Shown one piece after another: positions 51,163 to 62,071 of a stretch of DNA of 64,000 bases (its first letter is position 1; each line of letters begins with the position of its first letter). The stretch is from Microbacterium esteraromaticum (GTDB lineage Bacteria > Actinomycetota > Actinomycetes > Actinomycetales > Microbacteriaceae). The notes beneath the pieces are model-generated. The model was not told where the DNA came from and ran no database searches. It saw nothing but the letters and a program-made list of their open reading frames with translations. The DNA lies in contig NZ_JAEMWU010000002.1 in NCBI RefSeq assembly GCF_017303215.1, positions 62,001 to 126,000 on the forward strand. Direction: 5' to 3'. A program made the translations under genes and the position numbers.

Positions 51163-51240
51163 GAGAAACCGAAACCAGTAGGGAGCCGGTCACAATCCAG
51201 TGCCCGGCGATCTCTACACGAACGTCCTGAGGAGGACCCA

Positions 51241-52434
<1,194 letters not shown>

Positions 52435-52448
52435 GCATCTGCTTCAGA

Positions 52449-52483
52449 AGAGGGGTCGGACCTGAGGGTCCGGCCCCTCTTTC
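52449..52483 (+). terminator. Rho-independent terminator of str operon
   Basis: Stem of 14 bp (52449-52462 with 52467-52480; one G-T type mismatch) with loop TGAG and a trailing TTTC. It ends transcription after tuf. Confidence 0.85.
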
Positions 52484-52543
52484 GTGTAGAAAAGAGCAGG
52501 AGGACAGAGGGTCTGTCCTCACGTACCGCGTGGGAGGTAGACG

Positions 52544-52756
52544 ATGGGTTTCGACGACATCGTGGGCAAGGGCAAGGCTCTCTACGAGGAGCACAAGGAG
52601 ACGATCGAGGACGCGGTCAAGAGTGACCAGGCCGAGGACATCAGCGACAAGCTTCTCGACGGCGTCGCCGACTTCGCCAAGAAGGTGGCACCGGGTGCTG
52701 CGGATGCTATCGACGACGTTCGCGACAACGTGGACAAGGCCGTCGGCAACGAGTGA
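52544..52756 (+). CDS. Small helical protein, antitoxin-like, uncharacterised
   Basis: A 70-residue soluble, acidic and strongly helical protein (MGFDDIVGKGKALYEEHKE, then Asp/Lys-rich amphipathic repeats). Length, MGF start and composition recall the MT0933/Rv0909 antitoxin-like family, but the match is by eye and no toxin gene is adjacent. The strong ribosome-binding site GGGAGGT precedes the ATG, and the gene is flanked by terminators on both sides, so it is a one-gene unit between the two ribosomal clusters. Confidence 0.7.
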   Translation: MGFDDIVGKGKALYEEHKETIEDAVKSDQAEDISDKLLDGVADFAKKVAPGAADAIDDVRDNVDKAVGNE

Positions 52757-52770
52757 CGGCAGTCTGATCT

Positions 52771-52805
52771 GAAGGCGGCGCCCCCTCGGGTGCGCCGCCT
52801 TCTTC
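52771..52805 (+). terminator. Rho-independent terminator after small helical protein gene
   Basis: GAAGGCGGCGC pairs with GTGCGCCGCCTTC around a C/T-rich loop, followed by TTC. It isolates the small gene from the S10 operon. Confidence 0.8.
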
Positions 52806-53135
52806 ATGCGCGACACGCCCGGGTTTGCAGTAGTCGAATCGGGCATGGCAGAATAGACAGGTTCCACATTTCTGCGCTCTTCGTGATGCGCGGAATCACT
52901 GTCATGGCAGTGCATAGACGGCGGGCCCTTCGGGGCGTGCGCAGGGTTCTAGGCCGCGGGCAGCAGAACAGACAATCCGATTCCTCTTGTCGAGGGCTTC
53001 GCCGTGCGTGCGCGGTGAAGGTCGGGCTGACATCAGAACAGTGATGCAGAGGCGCGAACAGCGCCACCGTGCGTCCAATGCCCCAGGGCCACCCGGTCCC
53101 GGTCGGTACGACGCCTATAGAGAGAGAGCAGACAA
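52806..53135 (+). promoter_or_regulatory. S10 operon promoter and long leader region
   Basis: 330 bp without a gene before rpsJ. A promoter candidate has -35 TTGCAG (52825-52830) and -10 CAGAAT (52849-52854), spacer 18, which gives a leader of roughly 275 nt. It contains a small hairpin CACTG/CAGTG (52897-52912). The length suits regulation by a ribosomal protein such as L4, known for S10 leaders elsewhere, but no specific structure is recognised. Confidence 0.5.
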
Positions 53136-53444
53136 ATGGCGGGACAGAAGATCCGCATTCGCCTGAAGTCGTATGACCACGAGGTCATCGACACGTCGGC
53201 ACGTAAGATCGTCGACACCGTGACCCGCGCGGGCGCGACCGTCGTCGGCCCCGTGCCGCTTCCGACCGAGAAGAACGTCGTGTGCGTCATCCGGTCGCCC
53301 CACAAGTACAAGGACAGCCGCGAGCACTTCGAGATGCGCACCCACAAGCGTCTGATCGACATCGTCGACCCGACACCGAAGGCTGTCGACTCGCTGATGC
53401 GTCTCGACCTCCCGGCCGACGTCAACATCGAGATCAAGCTCTGA
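53136..53444 (+). CDS. rpsJ: 30S ribosomal protein S10
   Basis: A 102-residue S10, a 30S head protein (NusE in antitermination). [31 protein letters not shown] and [19 protein letters not shown] are conserved. AGAGAGAGCAG precedes the ATG. First gene of the S10 operon, 8 nt before rplC. Confidence 0.98.
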   Translation: MAGQKIRIRLKSYDHEVIDTSARKIVDTVTRAGATVVGPVPLPTEKNVVCVIRSPHKYKDSREHFEMRTHKRLIDIVDPTPKAVDSLMRLDLPADVNIEIKL

Positions 53445-53452
53445 GGTCCGCC

Positions 53453-54112
53453 ATGGTTGACATCAACTCCAAGGTTTCCAAGGGCATGCTCGGCACGAAG
53501 CTCGGCATGACCCAGGTCTGGGACGCGAACGGCAAGCTCGTTCCCGTCACCGTCATCGAGCTGGCTCCCAACGTGGTCACCCAGGTCCGTACGCCCGAGA
53601 AGGACGGCTACAAGGCTGTTCAGATCGCGTATGGCCAGATCGACCCGCGCAAGGTGAACAAGCCCCTGACCGCTCACTTCGAGGCAGCCGGCGTCACGCC
53701 GCGTCGTCACGTCACCGAGATCCGCACCGCGGATGCCGCTGACTACTCACTGGGCCAGGAGCTCACCGTTGACGGCGTGTTCGAGGCGGGCCAGCTGGTC
53801 GACGTGGTCGGTACCAGCAAGGGTAAGGGCACCGCCGGTGTCATGAAGCGCCACAACTTCGCCGGTGTCTCGGCGTCGCACGGTGCACACCGCAACCACC
53901 GCAAGCCCGGTTCCATCGGTGCCTCGTCGACGCCCAGCCGCGTCTTCAAGGGCATGCGCATGGCCGGCCGTATGGGTGGCGAGCGTGTGACCGTCCTCAA
54001 CCTCAAGGTGCACGCCATCGACGTCGAGAAGGGACTCATGCTCGTCAAGGGCGCAGTCCCCGGCGCGCGTGGTCGTATCGTGTACGTCCGCAACGCAGTG
54101 AAGGGTGCCTGA
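53453..54112 (+). CDS. rplC: 50S ribosomal protein L3
   Basis: A 219-residue L3, an early 50S assembly protein near the peptidyl-transferase centre. [47 protein letters not shown] and [12 protein letters not shown] are typical; the loop with [12 protein letters not shown] reaches the active site. The ATG at 53453 is used because the open frame upstream is only a shadow over rpsJ. Confidence 0.97.
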   Translation: MVDINSKVSKGMLGTKLGMTQVWDANGKLVPVTVIELAPNVVTQVRTPEKDGYKAVQIAYGQIDPRKVNKPLTAHFEAAGVTPRRHVTEIRTADAADYSLGQELTVDGVFEAGQLVDVVGTSKGKGTAGVMKRHNFAGVSASHGAHRNHRKPGSIGASSTPSRVFKGMRMAGRMGGERVTVLNLKVHAIDVEKGLMLVKGAVPGARGRIVYVRNAVKGA

Positions 54113-54116
54113 TCTC

Positions 54117-54779
54117 ATGGCTGACTCGACTCTCGCAATCGACGTCCTGACGGTCGACGGCAAGAAGGCAGGCTCGGTCGAGCTGCCCGCCGCGATCTTC
54201 AACGTCGAGACCAACGTCCCGCTGATCCACCAGGTCGTCGTCGCGCAGCAGGCTGCTGCACGCCAGGGAACGCACGCTACGAAGACTCGTGGCGACGTGT
54301 CCGGCTCCGGCACCAAGCCCTTCAAGCAGAAGGGCACCGGTAACGCGCGCCAGGGCTCGATCCGCATGCCGCAGCACCGCGGCGGTGGCACGGTCCACGG
54401 CCCGCAGCCGCGCGACTACTCGCAGCGCACCCCCAAGAAGATGATCGCCGCTGCCCTCCGTGGCGCGCTGAGCGACCGCTTCCGCGGTGAGCGCCTGCAC
54501 GCCGTTGAGGCGTTCGTCGCTGACAGCACCCCTTCGACCAAGACCGCAGCCGGCCTGATCGCCGCCGTGGCTCCGTCGAAGAACGTGCTGGTCGTCATCG
54601 AGCGCAACGACGAGCTGACGCTGAAGAGCGTCCGCAACCTCGCGAACGTGCACATCCTCAGCTTCGACCAGCTGAACGCCTACGACGTCATCGTCTCCGA
54701 CGACATCGTCTTCACCAAGGCCGCGCTCGAGGGCTTCATCGCCTCGAAGACCGGCGCAACCGAGGAGGTCTCGGCATGA
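54117..54779 (+). CDS. rplD: 50S ribosomal protein L4
   Basis: A 220-residue L4, lining the exit tunnel. [25 protein letters not shown] is the long internal loop (Lys/Arg-rich) that contacts rRNA, and the C-terminal Rossmann-like part ends [14 protein letters not shown]4 represses S10 operons in other bacteria. It starts 4 nt after rplC and overlaps rplW by 4 nt (ATGA). Confidence 0.97.
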   Translation: MADSTLAIDVLTVDGKKAGSVELPAAIFNVETNVPLIHQVVVAQQAAARQGTHATKTRGDVSGSGTKPFKQKGTGNARQGSIRMPQHRGGGTVHGPQPRDYSQRTPKKMIAAALRGALSDRFRGERLHAVEAFVADSTPSTKTAAGLIAAVAPSKNVLVVIERNDELTLKSVRNLANVHILSFDQLNAYDVIVSDDIVFTKAALEGFIASKTGATEEVSA

Positions 54780-55096
54780 GCGAGCAGAACCCTCTCGCAG
54801 CGGCTCTGAACAAGGACCCGCGCGACATCATCCTGGGACCGGTCGTCTCTGAGAAGAGCTACGGCCTGATCGACGAGGGCAAGTACACCTTCCTCGTCGA
54901 CCCCCGCGCTTCGAAGACCGAGATCAAGCTCGCCATCGAGAAGATCTTCGGTGTCAAGGTGGCGTCGGTCAACACGATCAACCGCGTCGGCAAGGCCCGT
55001 CGCACCCGCTTCGGCACCGGTAAGCGCAAGGACACCAAGCGCGCCATCGTCTCGCTGAAGTCGGGTTCCATCGACATCTTCACGGCAGTCGGCTGA
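54776..55096 (+). CDS. rplW: 50S ribosomal protein L23
   Basis: A 106-residue L23 at the tunnel exit, docking site for trigger factor and [36 protein letters not shown] and [16 protein letters not shown] are characteristic. A short N-terminal extension ([16 protein letters not shown]) is present. ATGA overlap with rplD. Confidence 0.97.
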   Translation: MSEQNPLAAALNKDPRDIILGPVVSEKSYGLIDEGKYTFLVDPRASKTEIKLAIEKIFGVKVASVNTINRVGKARRTRFGTGKRKDTKRAIVSLKSGSIDIFTAVG

Positions 55097-55116
55097 CCGG
55101 GGGATAAGGACAGAAC

Positions 55117-55956
55117 ATGGCTATTCGCAAGTACAAGCCCACGACCCCGGGCCGTCGCGGTTCGTCGGTAGCGGACTTCGCCGAGATCACCCGATCGACG
55201 CCTGAGAAGTCGCTGCTGCGTCCCCTTTCGAAGACCGGTGGTCGTAACAACCAGGGCCGCATCACCACCCGCCACATCGGCGGTGGACACAAGCGCCAGT
55301 ACCGCGTCATCGACTTCCGTCGTAACGACAAGGACGGCATCAACGCCAAGGTCGCTCACATCGAGTACGACCCCAACCGCACCGCACGCATCGCACTGCT
55401 GCACTACTTCGACGGCGAGAAGCGCTACATCATCGCCCCGAACAAGCTGAAGCAGGGTGACATCGTCGAGTCGGGTCCTTCGGCTGACATCAAGCCCGGC
55501 AACAACCTGCCGCTGAAGAACATCCCGACCGGTACGGTCATCCACGCCATCGAGCTCCGCCCCGGCGGCGGCGCGAAGATGGCCCGTTCCGCCGGCGCCT
55601 CGGTGCGTCTGGTCGCGAAGGACGGCCCGTTCGCTCAGCTGCGTCTGCCCTCGGGCGAGATCCGCAACGTCGATGCGCGCTGCCGCGCGACCATCGGCGA
55701 GGTCGGCAACGCCGAGCAGTCGAACATCAACTGGGGTAAGGCTGGCCGCAAGCGCTGGAAGGGCGTCCGCCCGACCGTCCGTGGTGTCGCGATGAACCCG
55801 GTCGACCACCCGCACGGTGGTGGTGAGGGTAAGACGTCCGGTGGTCGTCACCCCGTTTCCCCGTGGGGTCAGGCTGAGGGTCGTACCCGTCACGCCAACA
55901 AGGAAAGTGACCAGTACATCGTCCGCCGCCGCAACGCTGGCAAGAAGCGCAAGTAG
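55117..55956 (+). CDS. rplB: 50S ribosomal protein L2
   Basis: A 279-residue L2 of the peptidyl-transferase region. [21 protein letters not shown] near the N-terminus and [17 protein letters not shown] near the C-terminus carry the conserved His residue implicated in subunit contacts. Downstream rpsS begins 12 nt later. Confidence 0.98.
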   Translation: MAIRKYKPTTPGRRGSSVADFAEITRSTPEKSLLRPLSKTGGRNNQGRITTRHIGGGHKRQYRVIDFRRNDKDGINAKVAHIEYDPNRTARIALLHYFDGEKRYIIAPNKLKQGDIVESGPSADIKPGNNLPLKNIPTGTVIHAIELRPGGGAKMARSAGASVRLVAKDGPFAQLRLPSGEIRNVDARCRATIGEVGNAEQSNINWGKAGRKRWKGVRPTVRGVAMNPVDHPHGGGEGKTSGGRHPVSPWGQAEGRTRHANKESDQYIVRRRNAGKKRK

Positions 55957-55968
55957 GAGTAGAGGAAG

Positions 55969-56250
55969 ATGCCACGCAGTCTCAAGAAGGGCCCCTTCGT
56001 CGACGAGCACCTGCTTCGCAAGGTGGTCGGTCAGAACGAAGCCGGTTCCAAGAACGTCATCAAGACCTGGTCGCGCCGTTCGATGATCATCCCGGCCATG
56101 CTGGGTCACACCATCGCCGTGCATGACGGTCGCAAGCACATCCCCGTGTTCGTGACCGAGACCATGGTCGGCCACAAGCTGGGCGAGTTCGCGCCCACCC
56201 GCACCTTCCGCGGCCACGTGAAGGACGACAAGAAGGGCCGCCGCCGCTGA
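55969..56250 (+). CDS. rpsS: 30S ribosomal protein S19
   Basis: A 93-residue S19 of the 30S head. [25 protein letters not shown] and [15 protein letters not shown] are typical; the end KKGRRR is basic. AGGAAG precedes the ATG. Confidence 0.98.
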   Translation: MPRSLKKGPFVDEHLLRKVVGQNEAGSKNVIKTWSRRSMIIPAMLGHTIAVHDGRKHIPVFVTETMVGHKLGEFAPTRTFRGHVKDDKKGRRR

Positions 56251-56275
56251 CGCGGGGGCGATAGAGGAGAGAGAA

Positions 56276-56677
56276 ATGGTGGAGTCCATCGCACGCGTGC
56301 GACACATCCGCGTGACCCCTCAGAAGGCTCGTCGTGTCGTCGCGCTCATCAAGGGCAAGCAGGCTCAGGAGGCCCTGGCCATCCTGAAGTTCGCGCCTCA
56401 GGGTGCCAGCGAGCCGATCTACAAGCTCGTGCACGCTGCAATCGCGAACGCATCGGTCAAGGCCGATCGCGACGGCGAGTACCTCGACGAGCAGGACCTG
56501 TACGTGAAGAACGCGTACGTCGACGAGGGCACGACGCTCAAGCGGTTCCAGCCGCGCGCTCAGGGTCGTGCATTCCAGATCAAGAAGCGCACGAGCCACA
56601 TCACGGTCGTGCTGGCCACTCCGGAGGTCGCTGACGCGCCCGCCGAGGCGGCCACGACGAAGAAGGCGAGCAAGTAA
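56276..56677 (+). CDS. rplV: 50S ribosomal protein L22
   Basis: A 133-residue L22 with its tunnel-loop protein fold: [26 protein letters not shown] and [20 protein letters not shown], where the beta-hairpin loop lines the exit tunnel. The C-terminus has a short Ala/Lys tail. AGAGGAGAG precedes the ATG. Its TAA overlaps the rpsC ATG (TAATG). Confidence 0.97.
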   Translation: MVESIARVRHIRVTPQKARRVVALIKGKQAQEALAILKFAPQGASEPIYKLVHAAIANASVKADRDGEYLDEQDLYVKNAYVDEGTTLKRFQPRAQGRAFQIKKRTSHITVVLATPEVADAPAEAATTKKASK

Positions 56678-57423
56678 TGGGCCAGAAGGTCAACCCGTAC
56701 GGCTTCCGTCTCGGCATCACGACCGACCACGTGTCTCGTTGGTTCTCGGACTCGACGAAGCCCGGTCAGCGTTACGCCGACTACGTCGCCGAGGACATCA
56801 AGATCCGCAACCTGCTGCAGACGCAGCTTGACCGTGCCGGCGTCTCGAACATCGAGATCGAGCGCACCCGTGATCGCGTGCGTGTGGACATCCACACCGC
56901 GCGTCCCGGCATCGTCATCGGTCGCCGTGGCGCCGAGGCTGAGCGCATCCGCGGCGACCTCGAGAAGCTCACCGGCAAGCAGATCCAGCTGAACATCCTC
57001 GAGGTCAAGAACCCCGAGGCTGACGCTCAGCTCGTCGCCCAGGGCATCGCCGAGCAGCTCTCCGCACGTGTGGCGTTCCGTCGCGCGATGCGCAAGGGTC
57101 TGCAGGGTGCTCAGCGCGCCGGCGCCAAGGGTATTCGTATCCAGGTCTCCGGCCGTCTCGGCGGCGCAGAGATGAGCCGTTCGGAGTTCTACCGCGAGGG
57201 TCGTGTGCCGCTGCACACGCTGCGCGCGAACATCGACTACGGCTTCTACGAGGCCAAGACCACCTTCGGCCGCATTGGCGTGAAGGTCTGGATCTACAAG
57301 GGCGATCTCACCAACAAGGAACTCGCACGCGAGCAGGCCAACCAGAAGCCGGCTCGTGACCGTGGCGACCGCCGTCGTGCCCCGCGCAACGAGGCACCGG
57401 TCGCAGAAGGAGCGTCGGCATAA
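56677..57423 (+). CDS. rpsC: 30S ribosomal protein S3
   Basis: A 248-residue S3, part of the mRNA entry channel. [15 protein letters not shown], the KH motif IVIGRRGAE and [13 protein letters not shown] are conserved; the tail after about residue 215 is basic and low-complexity. TAATG junctions with rplV and rplP couple translation. Confidence 0.98.
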   Translation: MGQKVNPYGFRLGITTDHVSRWFSDSTKPGQRYADYVAEDIKIRNLLQTQLDRAGVSNIEIERTRDRVRVDIHTARPGIVIGRRGAEAERIRGDLEKLTGKQIQLNILEVKNPEADAQLVAQGIAEQLSARVAFRRAMRKGLQGAQRAGAKGIRIQVSGRLGGAEMSRSEFYREGRVPLHTLRANIDYGFYEAKTTFGRIGVKVWIYKGDLTNKELAREQANQKPARDRGDRRRAPRNEAPVAEGASA

Positions 57424-57842
57424 TGCTCATCCCTCGCAAGGTCAAGTACCGCAAGCAGCACCACCCGAAGCGTTCGGGCCAGGCGACCGGCGGCACCAAG
57501 GTCTCCTTCGGTGAGTTCGGCATCCAGGCTCTGACCCCCGCCTACGTGACCAACCGTCAGATCGAGTCCGCTCGTATCGCGATGACCCGTCACATCAAGC
57601 GTGGTGGAAAGGTGTGGATCAACATCTACCCCGACCGTCCGCTCACGAAGAAGCCCGCCGAAACCCGCATGGGTTCCGGTAAGGGTTCGCCCGAGTGGTG
57701 GGTCGCCAACGTCAAGCCGGGCCGTGTCCTCTTCGAGGTCGCGGGCGTGAATGAGGAGCTCGCACGCGAAGCCCTCACCCGGGCCATTCACAAGCTGCCG
57801 CTCAAGGCACGCATCATCAAGCGCGAGGAGGGCGACGCGTAA
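57423..57842 (+). CDS. rplP: 50S ribosomal protein L16
   Basis: A 139-residue L16 near the A-site t[39 protein letters not shown] and [14 protein letters not shown] are conserved; the Arg in the last motif region is a hydroxylation site in other bacteria. TAATG junction with rpmC. Confidence 0.98.
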   Translation: MLIPRKVKYRKQHHPKRSGQATGGTKVSFGEFGIQALTPAYVTNRQIESARIAMTRHIKRGGKVWINIYPDRPLTKKPAETRMGSGKGSPEWWVANVKPGRVLFEVAGVNEELAREALTRAIHKLPLKARIIKREEGDA

Positions 57843-58159
57843 TGGCGATCGGCACCAAGGAGCTCGCACCTGCCGAGCTCGACACGTTCGAAGACCAGCG
57901 CCTCGTCGAGGAGCTGCGCAAGGCCAAGGAGGAGCTGTTCAACCTCCGTTTCCAGTCGGCCACCGGCCAGCTGGAGAGCCACGGCCGCATCCGCGCCGTC
58001 AAGCGCGACATCGCGCGCCTCTACACCGTGATCCGCGAGCGAGAGCTGGGCATCCGCGCGACGCCCGCTCCCGTCGAGGCTCCGGCGAAGAAGGCGTCCA
58101 AGGCGAAGGCGAAGAAGGAAGCTGCGGCTGACGACGCGCCGAAGGAGGAGGCCGAGTAA
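57842..58159 (+). CDS. rpmC: 50S ribosomal protein L29 with C-terminal extension
   Basis: A 105-residue L29. The core ([50 protein letters not shown]) is of normal size to about residue 75. Beyond it comes an Ala/Lys/Glu-rich disordered tail of about 30 residues ([17 protein letters not shown]), absent from most L29 proteins. TAATG junctions on both sides. Confidence 0.96.
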   Translation: MAIGTKELAPAELDTFEDQRLVEELRKAKEELFNLRFQSATGQLESHGRIRAVKRDIARLYTVIRERELGIRATPAPVEAPAKKASKAKAKKEAAADDAPKEEAE

Positions 58160-58464
58160 TGGCTGAGAAGAAGGCAGCAGAGCACGCCGAGCACGACGTG
58201 CGCGACGCCGACGCCCGCGGGTACCGCAAGGCCCGTCGTGGCTACGTCGTCAGCGACAAGATGGACAAGACCATCGTCGTCGAGGTCGAAGACCGCGTGA
58301 AGCACCCGCTCTACGGCAAGGTCATCCGCCGCACCGAGAAGGTCAAGGCGCACGACGAGAACAACACCGCCGGTATCGGCGACCTGGTCCTCATCAACGA
58401 GACCCGGCCGCTGAGCGCCACCAAGCGCTGGCGTCTGGTTGAGATTCTGGAGAAGGCCAAGTGA
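58159..58464 (+). CDS. rpsQ: 30S ribosomal protein S17
   Basis: A 101-residue S17 binding the 16S 5' domain. [26 protein letters not shown] and [20 protein letters not shown] are typical. An N-terminal extension of about 20 residues ([19 protein letters not shown]) precedes the core. Its stop overlaps the rplN GTG start by 4 nt. Confidence 0.97.
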   Translation: MAEKKAAEHAEHDVRDADARGYRKARRGYVVSDKMDKTIVVEVEDRVKHPLYGKVIRRTEKVKAHDENNTAGIGDLVLINETRPLSATKRWRLVEILEKAK

Positions 58465-58829
58465 TTCAGCAGGAGTCCCGCCTCAAGGTCGCCGACAACT
58501 CCGGCGCGAAGGAACTGCTCACGATCCGCATCCTCGGTGGCTCGCGCCGCCGCTACGCGGGTCTGGGCGACACCATCGTTGCCACGGTCAAGGACGCGAT
58601 CCCCGGCGGCAACGTCAAGAAGGGCGATGTGGTCAAGGCCGTCATCGTCCGTACCGCAAAGTCCACGCGCCGTCCCGACGGCTCGTACATCAAGTTCGAC
58701 GAGAACGCCGCCGTCATCCTGAAGAACGACGGGGAGCCCCGCGGCACCCGTATCTTCGGACCGGTCGGTCGCGAGCTTCGTGACAAGAAGTTCATGAAGA
58801 TCGTCTCGCTCGCCCCGGAGGTCATCTGA
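58461..58829 (+). CDS. rplN: 50S ribosomal protein L14
   Basis: A 122-residue L14 at the subunit bridge. [39 protein letters not shown] and [22 protein letters not shown] are conserved. GTG start within a GTGA overlap with rpsQ; it opens the spc part of the cluster without a separate promoter. Confidence 0.98.
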   Translation: MIQQESRLKVADNSGAKELLTIRILGGSRRRYAGLGDTIVATVKDAIPGGNVKKGDVVKAVIVRTAKSTRRPDGSYIKFDENAAVILKNDGEPRGTRIFGPVGRELRDKKFMKIVSLAPEVI

Positions 58830-58831
58830 TC

Positions 58832-59191
58832 ATGGCGAACATCAAGAAGGGTGACCTCGTTCAGGTCATCACCGGCCGCAAGCAGGACAAGGGCGGCGAC
58901 CGCGGTAAGCAGGGCAAGGTCCTCGAGGTCCTCGTCGAGCAGAACCGCGTCGTCGTGGAGGGCGTGAACTTCGTCACCCGCCACACCCGTGTGGGCCAGA
59001 CGCAGCGCGGCACCAAGACCGGTGGCATCGAGACCGTCGAGGCCCCGATCCACATCTCCAACGTCGCCGTCGTCGACCCCTCGACCAAGGAGCCGACTCG
59101 CGTCGGCCACCGGGTTGAGGAGCAGGTCAAGGACGGCGTGAAGCGCACGGTTCGCGTGCGTTTCGCGAAGAAGTCAGGTAAGGACCTCTGA
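58832..59191 (+). CDS. rplX: 50S ribosomal protein L24
   Basis: A 119-residue L24, an assembly initiator with a KOW motif ([25 protein letters not shown] in the N-terminal half, followed by [15 protein letters not shown]). The C-terminal end is basic. It starts two bases after rplN and shares TGATG with rplE. Confidence 0.97.
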   Translation: MANIKKGDLVQVITGRKQDKGGDRGKQGKVLEVLVEQNRVVVEGVNFVTRHTRVGQTQRGTKTGGIETVEAPIHISNVAVVDPSTKEPTRVGHRVEEQVKDGVKRTVRVRFAKKSGKDL

Positions 59192-59757
59192 TGGCAGCTA
59201 CGCAGCCCCGCCTGAAGCAGAAGTACAACACCGAGATCAAGAAGGCTCTGCAGGAGCAGTTCGGCTACGCCAACGTCATGCAGATCCCCGGCCTGGTCAA
59301 GGTTGTCGTCAACACCGGTGTCGGCGAGGCAGCTCGCGACAGCAAGGTGATCGAGGGCGCCATCGCCGACCTCACCAAGATCACCGGTCAGAAGCCGGTC
59401 GTCACGAAGGCCCGCAAGTCCATCGCGCAGTTCAAGCTGCGTGAGGGTCAGGCCATCGGCGCGCACGTCACCCTGCGTGGCGACCGCGCGTGGGAGTTCG
59501 TCGACCGCCTGGTGAACCTGGCTCTGCCCCGCATCCGCGACTTCCGCGGTCTGTCGGGTGACCAGTTCGACGGCAACGGCAACTACACCTTCGGTCTCCA
59601 GGAGCAGAGCGTGTTCCACGAGATCGATCAGGACAAGATCGACCGCGTCCGCGGCTTCGACATCACCGTGGTCACCACGGCCAAGACGGACGACGAGGGC
59701 CGCGCTCTGCTGCGTGCGCTCGGCTTCCCGTTCAAGGCCGCTGACGCCGCAGCGTGA
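59191..59757 (+). CDS. rplE: 50S ribosomal protein L5
   Basis: A 188-residue L5 of the central protuberance, binding 5S rRNA and P-site t[48 protein letters not shown] and [22 protein letters not shown] are conserved. Followed not by rpsN but by a hairpin and a 145-nt gap. Confidence 0.98.
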   Translation: MAATQPRLKQKYNTEIKKALQEQFGYANVMQIPGLVKVVVNTGVGEAARDSKVIEGAIADLTKITGQKPVVTKARKSIAQFKLREGQAIGAHVTLRGDRAWEFVDRLVNLALPRIRDFRGLSGDQFDGNGNYTFGLQEQSVFHEIDQDKIDRVRGFDITVVTTAKTDDEGRALLRALGFPFKAADAAA

Positions 59758-59763
59758 TCCGGC

Positions 59764-59803
59764 GGTGTGGGGAGGGGAGCTGTACGGCGCCCCTCCCCAC
59801 ACC
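59764..59803 (+). terminator. Perfect hairpin between rplE and rpsH
   Basis: A 14-bp perfect stem (59764-59777 with 59790-59803; arm GGTGTGGGGAGGGG) with a 12-nt loop, 6 nt after the rplE stop codon. No T-run follows; it is likely an attenuator or mRNA-end stabiliser. Confidence 0.7.
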
Positions 59804-59806
59804 CCG

Positions 59807-59812
59807 TACAAT
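59807..59812 (+). promoter_or_regulatory. Internal promoter -10 box (TACAAT) before rpsH
   Basis: TACAAT, one base from consensus TATAAT, lies immediately after the hairpin and about 90 nt before the rpsH start. No good -35 is seen 17 bp upstream, so it may use an extended or activated form. Confidence 0.5.
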
Positions 59813-59902
59813 TGAAGATTGCGTGCCCAGCAGGGCAAGGCTCATAGCAGGCCGTCTGTCGTGTAACGGCAGCCGGAACCTCATGAACAAAGGAAAATCA
59901 TT

Positions 59903-60301
59903 ATGACGATGACAGACCCGGTCGCAGACATGCTGACCCGTCTGCGCAACGCGAACTCGGCGCACCACGACTCCGTGACCATGCCGTCGAGCAAGCTCAA
60001 GACGAACATCGCCGAGATCCTCCAGCAGGAGGGCTACATCTCTGGCTTCGAGGTCACCGACGCGCGCGTCGGCAGCAACCTCACCCTGTCGCTCAAGTAC
60101 GGCCCCAACCGTGAGCGCTCCATCGCCGGCATCAAGCGCGTGTCGAAGCCCGGTCTGCGCGTCTACGCGAAGTCGACCGAACTGCCTTCGGTCCTCGGCG
60201 GCCTGGGCGTTGCCATCCTGTCCACCTCCTCCGGTCTTCTCACCGACCGTCAGGCTGAGCAGAAGGGCGTGGGCGGAGAAGTTCTCGCCTACGTGTGGTG
60301 A
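59903..60301 (+). CDS. rpsH: 30S ribosomal protein S8
   Basis: A 132-residue S8, a primary 16S-binding protein and known spc operon repressor. [23 protein letters not shown] and [26 protein letters not shown] are typical. AAAGGAAAA precedes the ATG. It follows the 145-nt gap where rpsN would be expected. Confidence 0.98.
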   Translation: MTMTDPVADMLTRLRNANSAHHDSVTMPSSKLKTNIAEILQQEGYISGFEVTDARVGSNLTLSLKYGPNRERSIAGIKRVSKPGLRVYAKSTELPSVLGGLGVAILSTSSGLLTDRQAEQKGVGGEVLAYVW

Positions 60302-60307
60302 TCTGAC

Positions 60308-60844
60308 ATGTCGCGTATCGGACGACTTCCCATCGACATTCCCGCGGGCGTGACCGTTTCGGTCGACGGCCGTGAGGTCGCAGTCAAGGGCCCCAAGGGC
60401 GAGCTGAAGCTCGAACTGGCCCGTCCCATCGAGATCACGGTCGAGGAGAACCAGGTTCTGGTCACCCGCCCGGACGACGAGCGTGAGTCGCGTGCGCTGC
60501 ACGGCCTGACTCGTACGCTCATCAACAACAACATCATCGGCGTCACCCAGGGCTACACCAAGGGCCTTGAGGTCGTCGGCACCGGTTACCGCGTGCAGCA
60601 GAAGGGCAGCTCGGTCGAGTTCGCCCTCGGCTTCTCGCACCCGGTCGTCATCGAGCCGCCCGCGGGCATCACGCTGACGGTCGAGGGCACCAACAAGCTG
60701 ACGGTCAGTGGCATCGACAAGCAGGCTGTCGGCGAGGCAGCTGCGAACATCCGCAAGATCCGCAAGCCCGAGCCGTACAAGGGCAAGGGTGTGCGCTACG
60801 CCGGCGAGGTCGTGCGTCGCAAGGCCGGAAAGGCTGGTAAGTAA
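60308..60844 (+). CDS. rplF: 50S ribosomal protein L6
   Basis: A 178-residue L6 near the factor-binding site. [15 protein letters not shown], the repeat [12 protein letters not shown], and the C-terminal [23 protein letters not shown] are characteristic. Six-nt gap after rpsH. Confidence 0.98.
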   Translation: MSRIGRLPIDIPAGVTVSVDGREVAVKGPKGELKLELARPIEITVEENQVLVTRPDDERESRALHGLTRTLINNNIIGVTQGYTKGLEVVGTGYRVQQKGSSVEFALGFSHPVVIEPPAGITLTVEGTNKLTVSGIDKQAVGEAAANIRKIRKPEPYKGKGVRYAGEVVRRKAGKAGK

Positions 60845-60846
60845 CC

Positions 60847-61206
60847 ATGGCTGTGAAGTCCAAGTCCGCCGCCCGCGCGCGTCGCCACGCCCGTCTTCGC
60901 AAGAAGATCGTCGGCACCGAGCTGCGCCCGCGTCTGGTCGTCAACCGCTCTGCTCGTCACGTCTTCGTGCAGCTGGTCGACGACGCCAAGGGTCACACCG
61001 TGGCATCCGCTTCCACGCTCGAGACCGACGTGCGCTCCTTCGACGGTGACAAGACCGCCAAGGCACGCAAGGTGGGCGAGCTCGTCGCTGAGCGCGCGAA
61101 GGCCGCCGGCGTTTCCGAGGCAGTGTTCGACCGTGGCGGCAACCGCTACGCCGGTCGTGTCGCAGCCATCGCCGATGGCGCCCGCGAAGGGGGGCTGGCA
61201 CTGTGA
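60847..61206 (+). CDS. rplR: 50S ribosomal protein L18
   Basis: A 119-residue L18 binding 5S r[39 protein letters not shown] and [24 protein letters not shown] are conserved. Its stop overlaps the rpsE GTG. Confidence 0.97.
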   Translation: MAVKSKSAARARRHARLRKKIVGTELRPRLVVNRSARHVFVQLVDDAKGHTVASASTLETDVRSFDGDKTAKARKVGELVAERAKAAGVSEAVFDRGGNRYAGRVAAIADGAREGGLAL

Positions 61207-61886
61207 GTGACAACAAGGAGAACGAAGTGACCGAAACCGCTCCTGCCGAGGCTCAGGCCGAGCCGCAGCGCGAGCAGCGTGACGGCCGTCGCGGAGGCCG
61301 CGACCGTGGTCAGAGCCGCGACCGCAACTCGCGCGACCGTGGGGACAACCAGTTCCTCGAGCGCGTCGTCACCATCAACCGCGTCTCGAAGGTCGTGAAG
61401 GGTGGACGTCGCTTCAGCTTCACCGCTCTCGTGGTCGTCGGTGACGGCAACGGTCTGGTGGGCGTCGGCTACGGCAAGGCCCGCGAGGTGCCCCTGGCTA
61501 TCTCTAAGGGTGTCGAAGAGGCCAAGCGCAACTTCTTCCGCGTCCCGCGCGTCGGTTCGACCATCCCGCACCCCGTGCAGGGTGAGGCCGCAGCCGGTGT
61601 TGTGCTGCTGCGTCCGGCCGCTGCCGGTACCGGTGTTATCGCCGGTGGTCCGGTCCGCGCCGTGCTCGAGTGCGCTGGCATCCACGACGTCCTGTCGAAG
61701 TCGCTCGGTTCGTCGAACACGATCAACATCGTGCACGCGACCGTCGAGGCCCTGCAGGGCCTCGAGGAGCCGCGCGCCGTGGCCGCCCGTCGTGGTCTCG
61801 ACTACGACGCGGTCGTGCCCGAGATCATCATCCGCAACGAGGCGAAGGCCGCTGCCGCCGCCGCTGCGCAGAAGGTAGGTGCCTGA
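61203..61886 (+). CDS. rpsE: 30S ribosomal protein S5 with N-terminal extension
   Basis: A 227-residue S5, a fidelity and mRNA-entry protein. The core [23 protein letters not shown] and [16 protein letters not shown] are standard, as is the C-terminal [15 protein letters not shown]. Before it lies an extension of about 45 residues rich in Glu, Arg, Gly and Asp ([20 protein letters not shown]), longer than in most bacteria. GTG start overlapping rplR by 4 nt. Confidence 0.97.
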   Translation: MSDNKENEVTETAPAEAQAEPQREQRDGRRGGRDRGQSRDRNSRDRGDNQFLERVVTINRVSKVVKGGRRFSFTALVVVGDGNGLVGVGYGKAREVPLAISKGVEEAKRNFFRVPRVGSTIPHPVQGEAAAGVVLLRPAAAGTGVIAGGPVRAVLECAGIHDVLSKSLGSSNTINIVHATVEALQGLEEPRAVAARRGLDYDAVVPEIIIRNEAKAAAAAAAQKVGA

Positions 61887-62071
61887 TGGCCGCGCGCCTC
61901 AAGGTCACGCAGGTGAAGTCCAAGGTGAGTGAGAAGCAGAACCAGCGCGACACGCTGCGTTCGCTCGGCCTCAAGCGGATCGGCGACTCGGTCGTCCGTC
62001 CCGACGACGCCCAGACGCGCGGCTACGTCCGCACCGTCGCTCACCTCGTCAAGGTTGAGGAGATCGACTAA
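61886..62071 (+). CDS. rpmD: 50S ribosomal protein L30
   Basis: A 61-residue L30. [32 protein letters not shown] and [24 protein letters not shown] match the family. Start ATG at 61886 overlaps the rpsE stop codon (TGATG); the larger frame upstream is a shadow of rpsE. Confidence 0.97.
   Translation: MAARLKVTQVKSKVSEKQNQRDTLRSLGLKRIGDSVVRPDDAQTRGYVRTVAHLVKVEEID

Noticed and set aside
59855..59880. tRNA-like stretch before rpsH
   Set aside because: No cloverleaf arms or T-loop GTTCGAATC could be placed.
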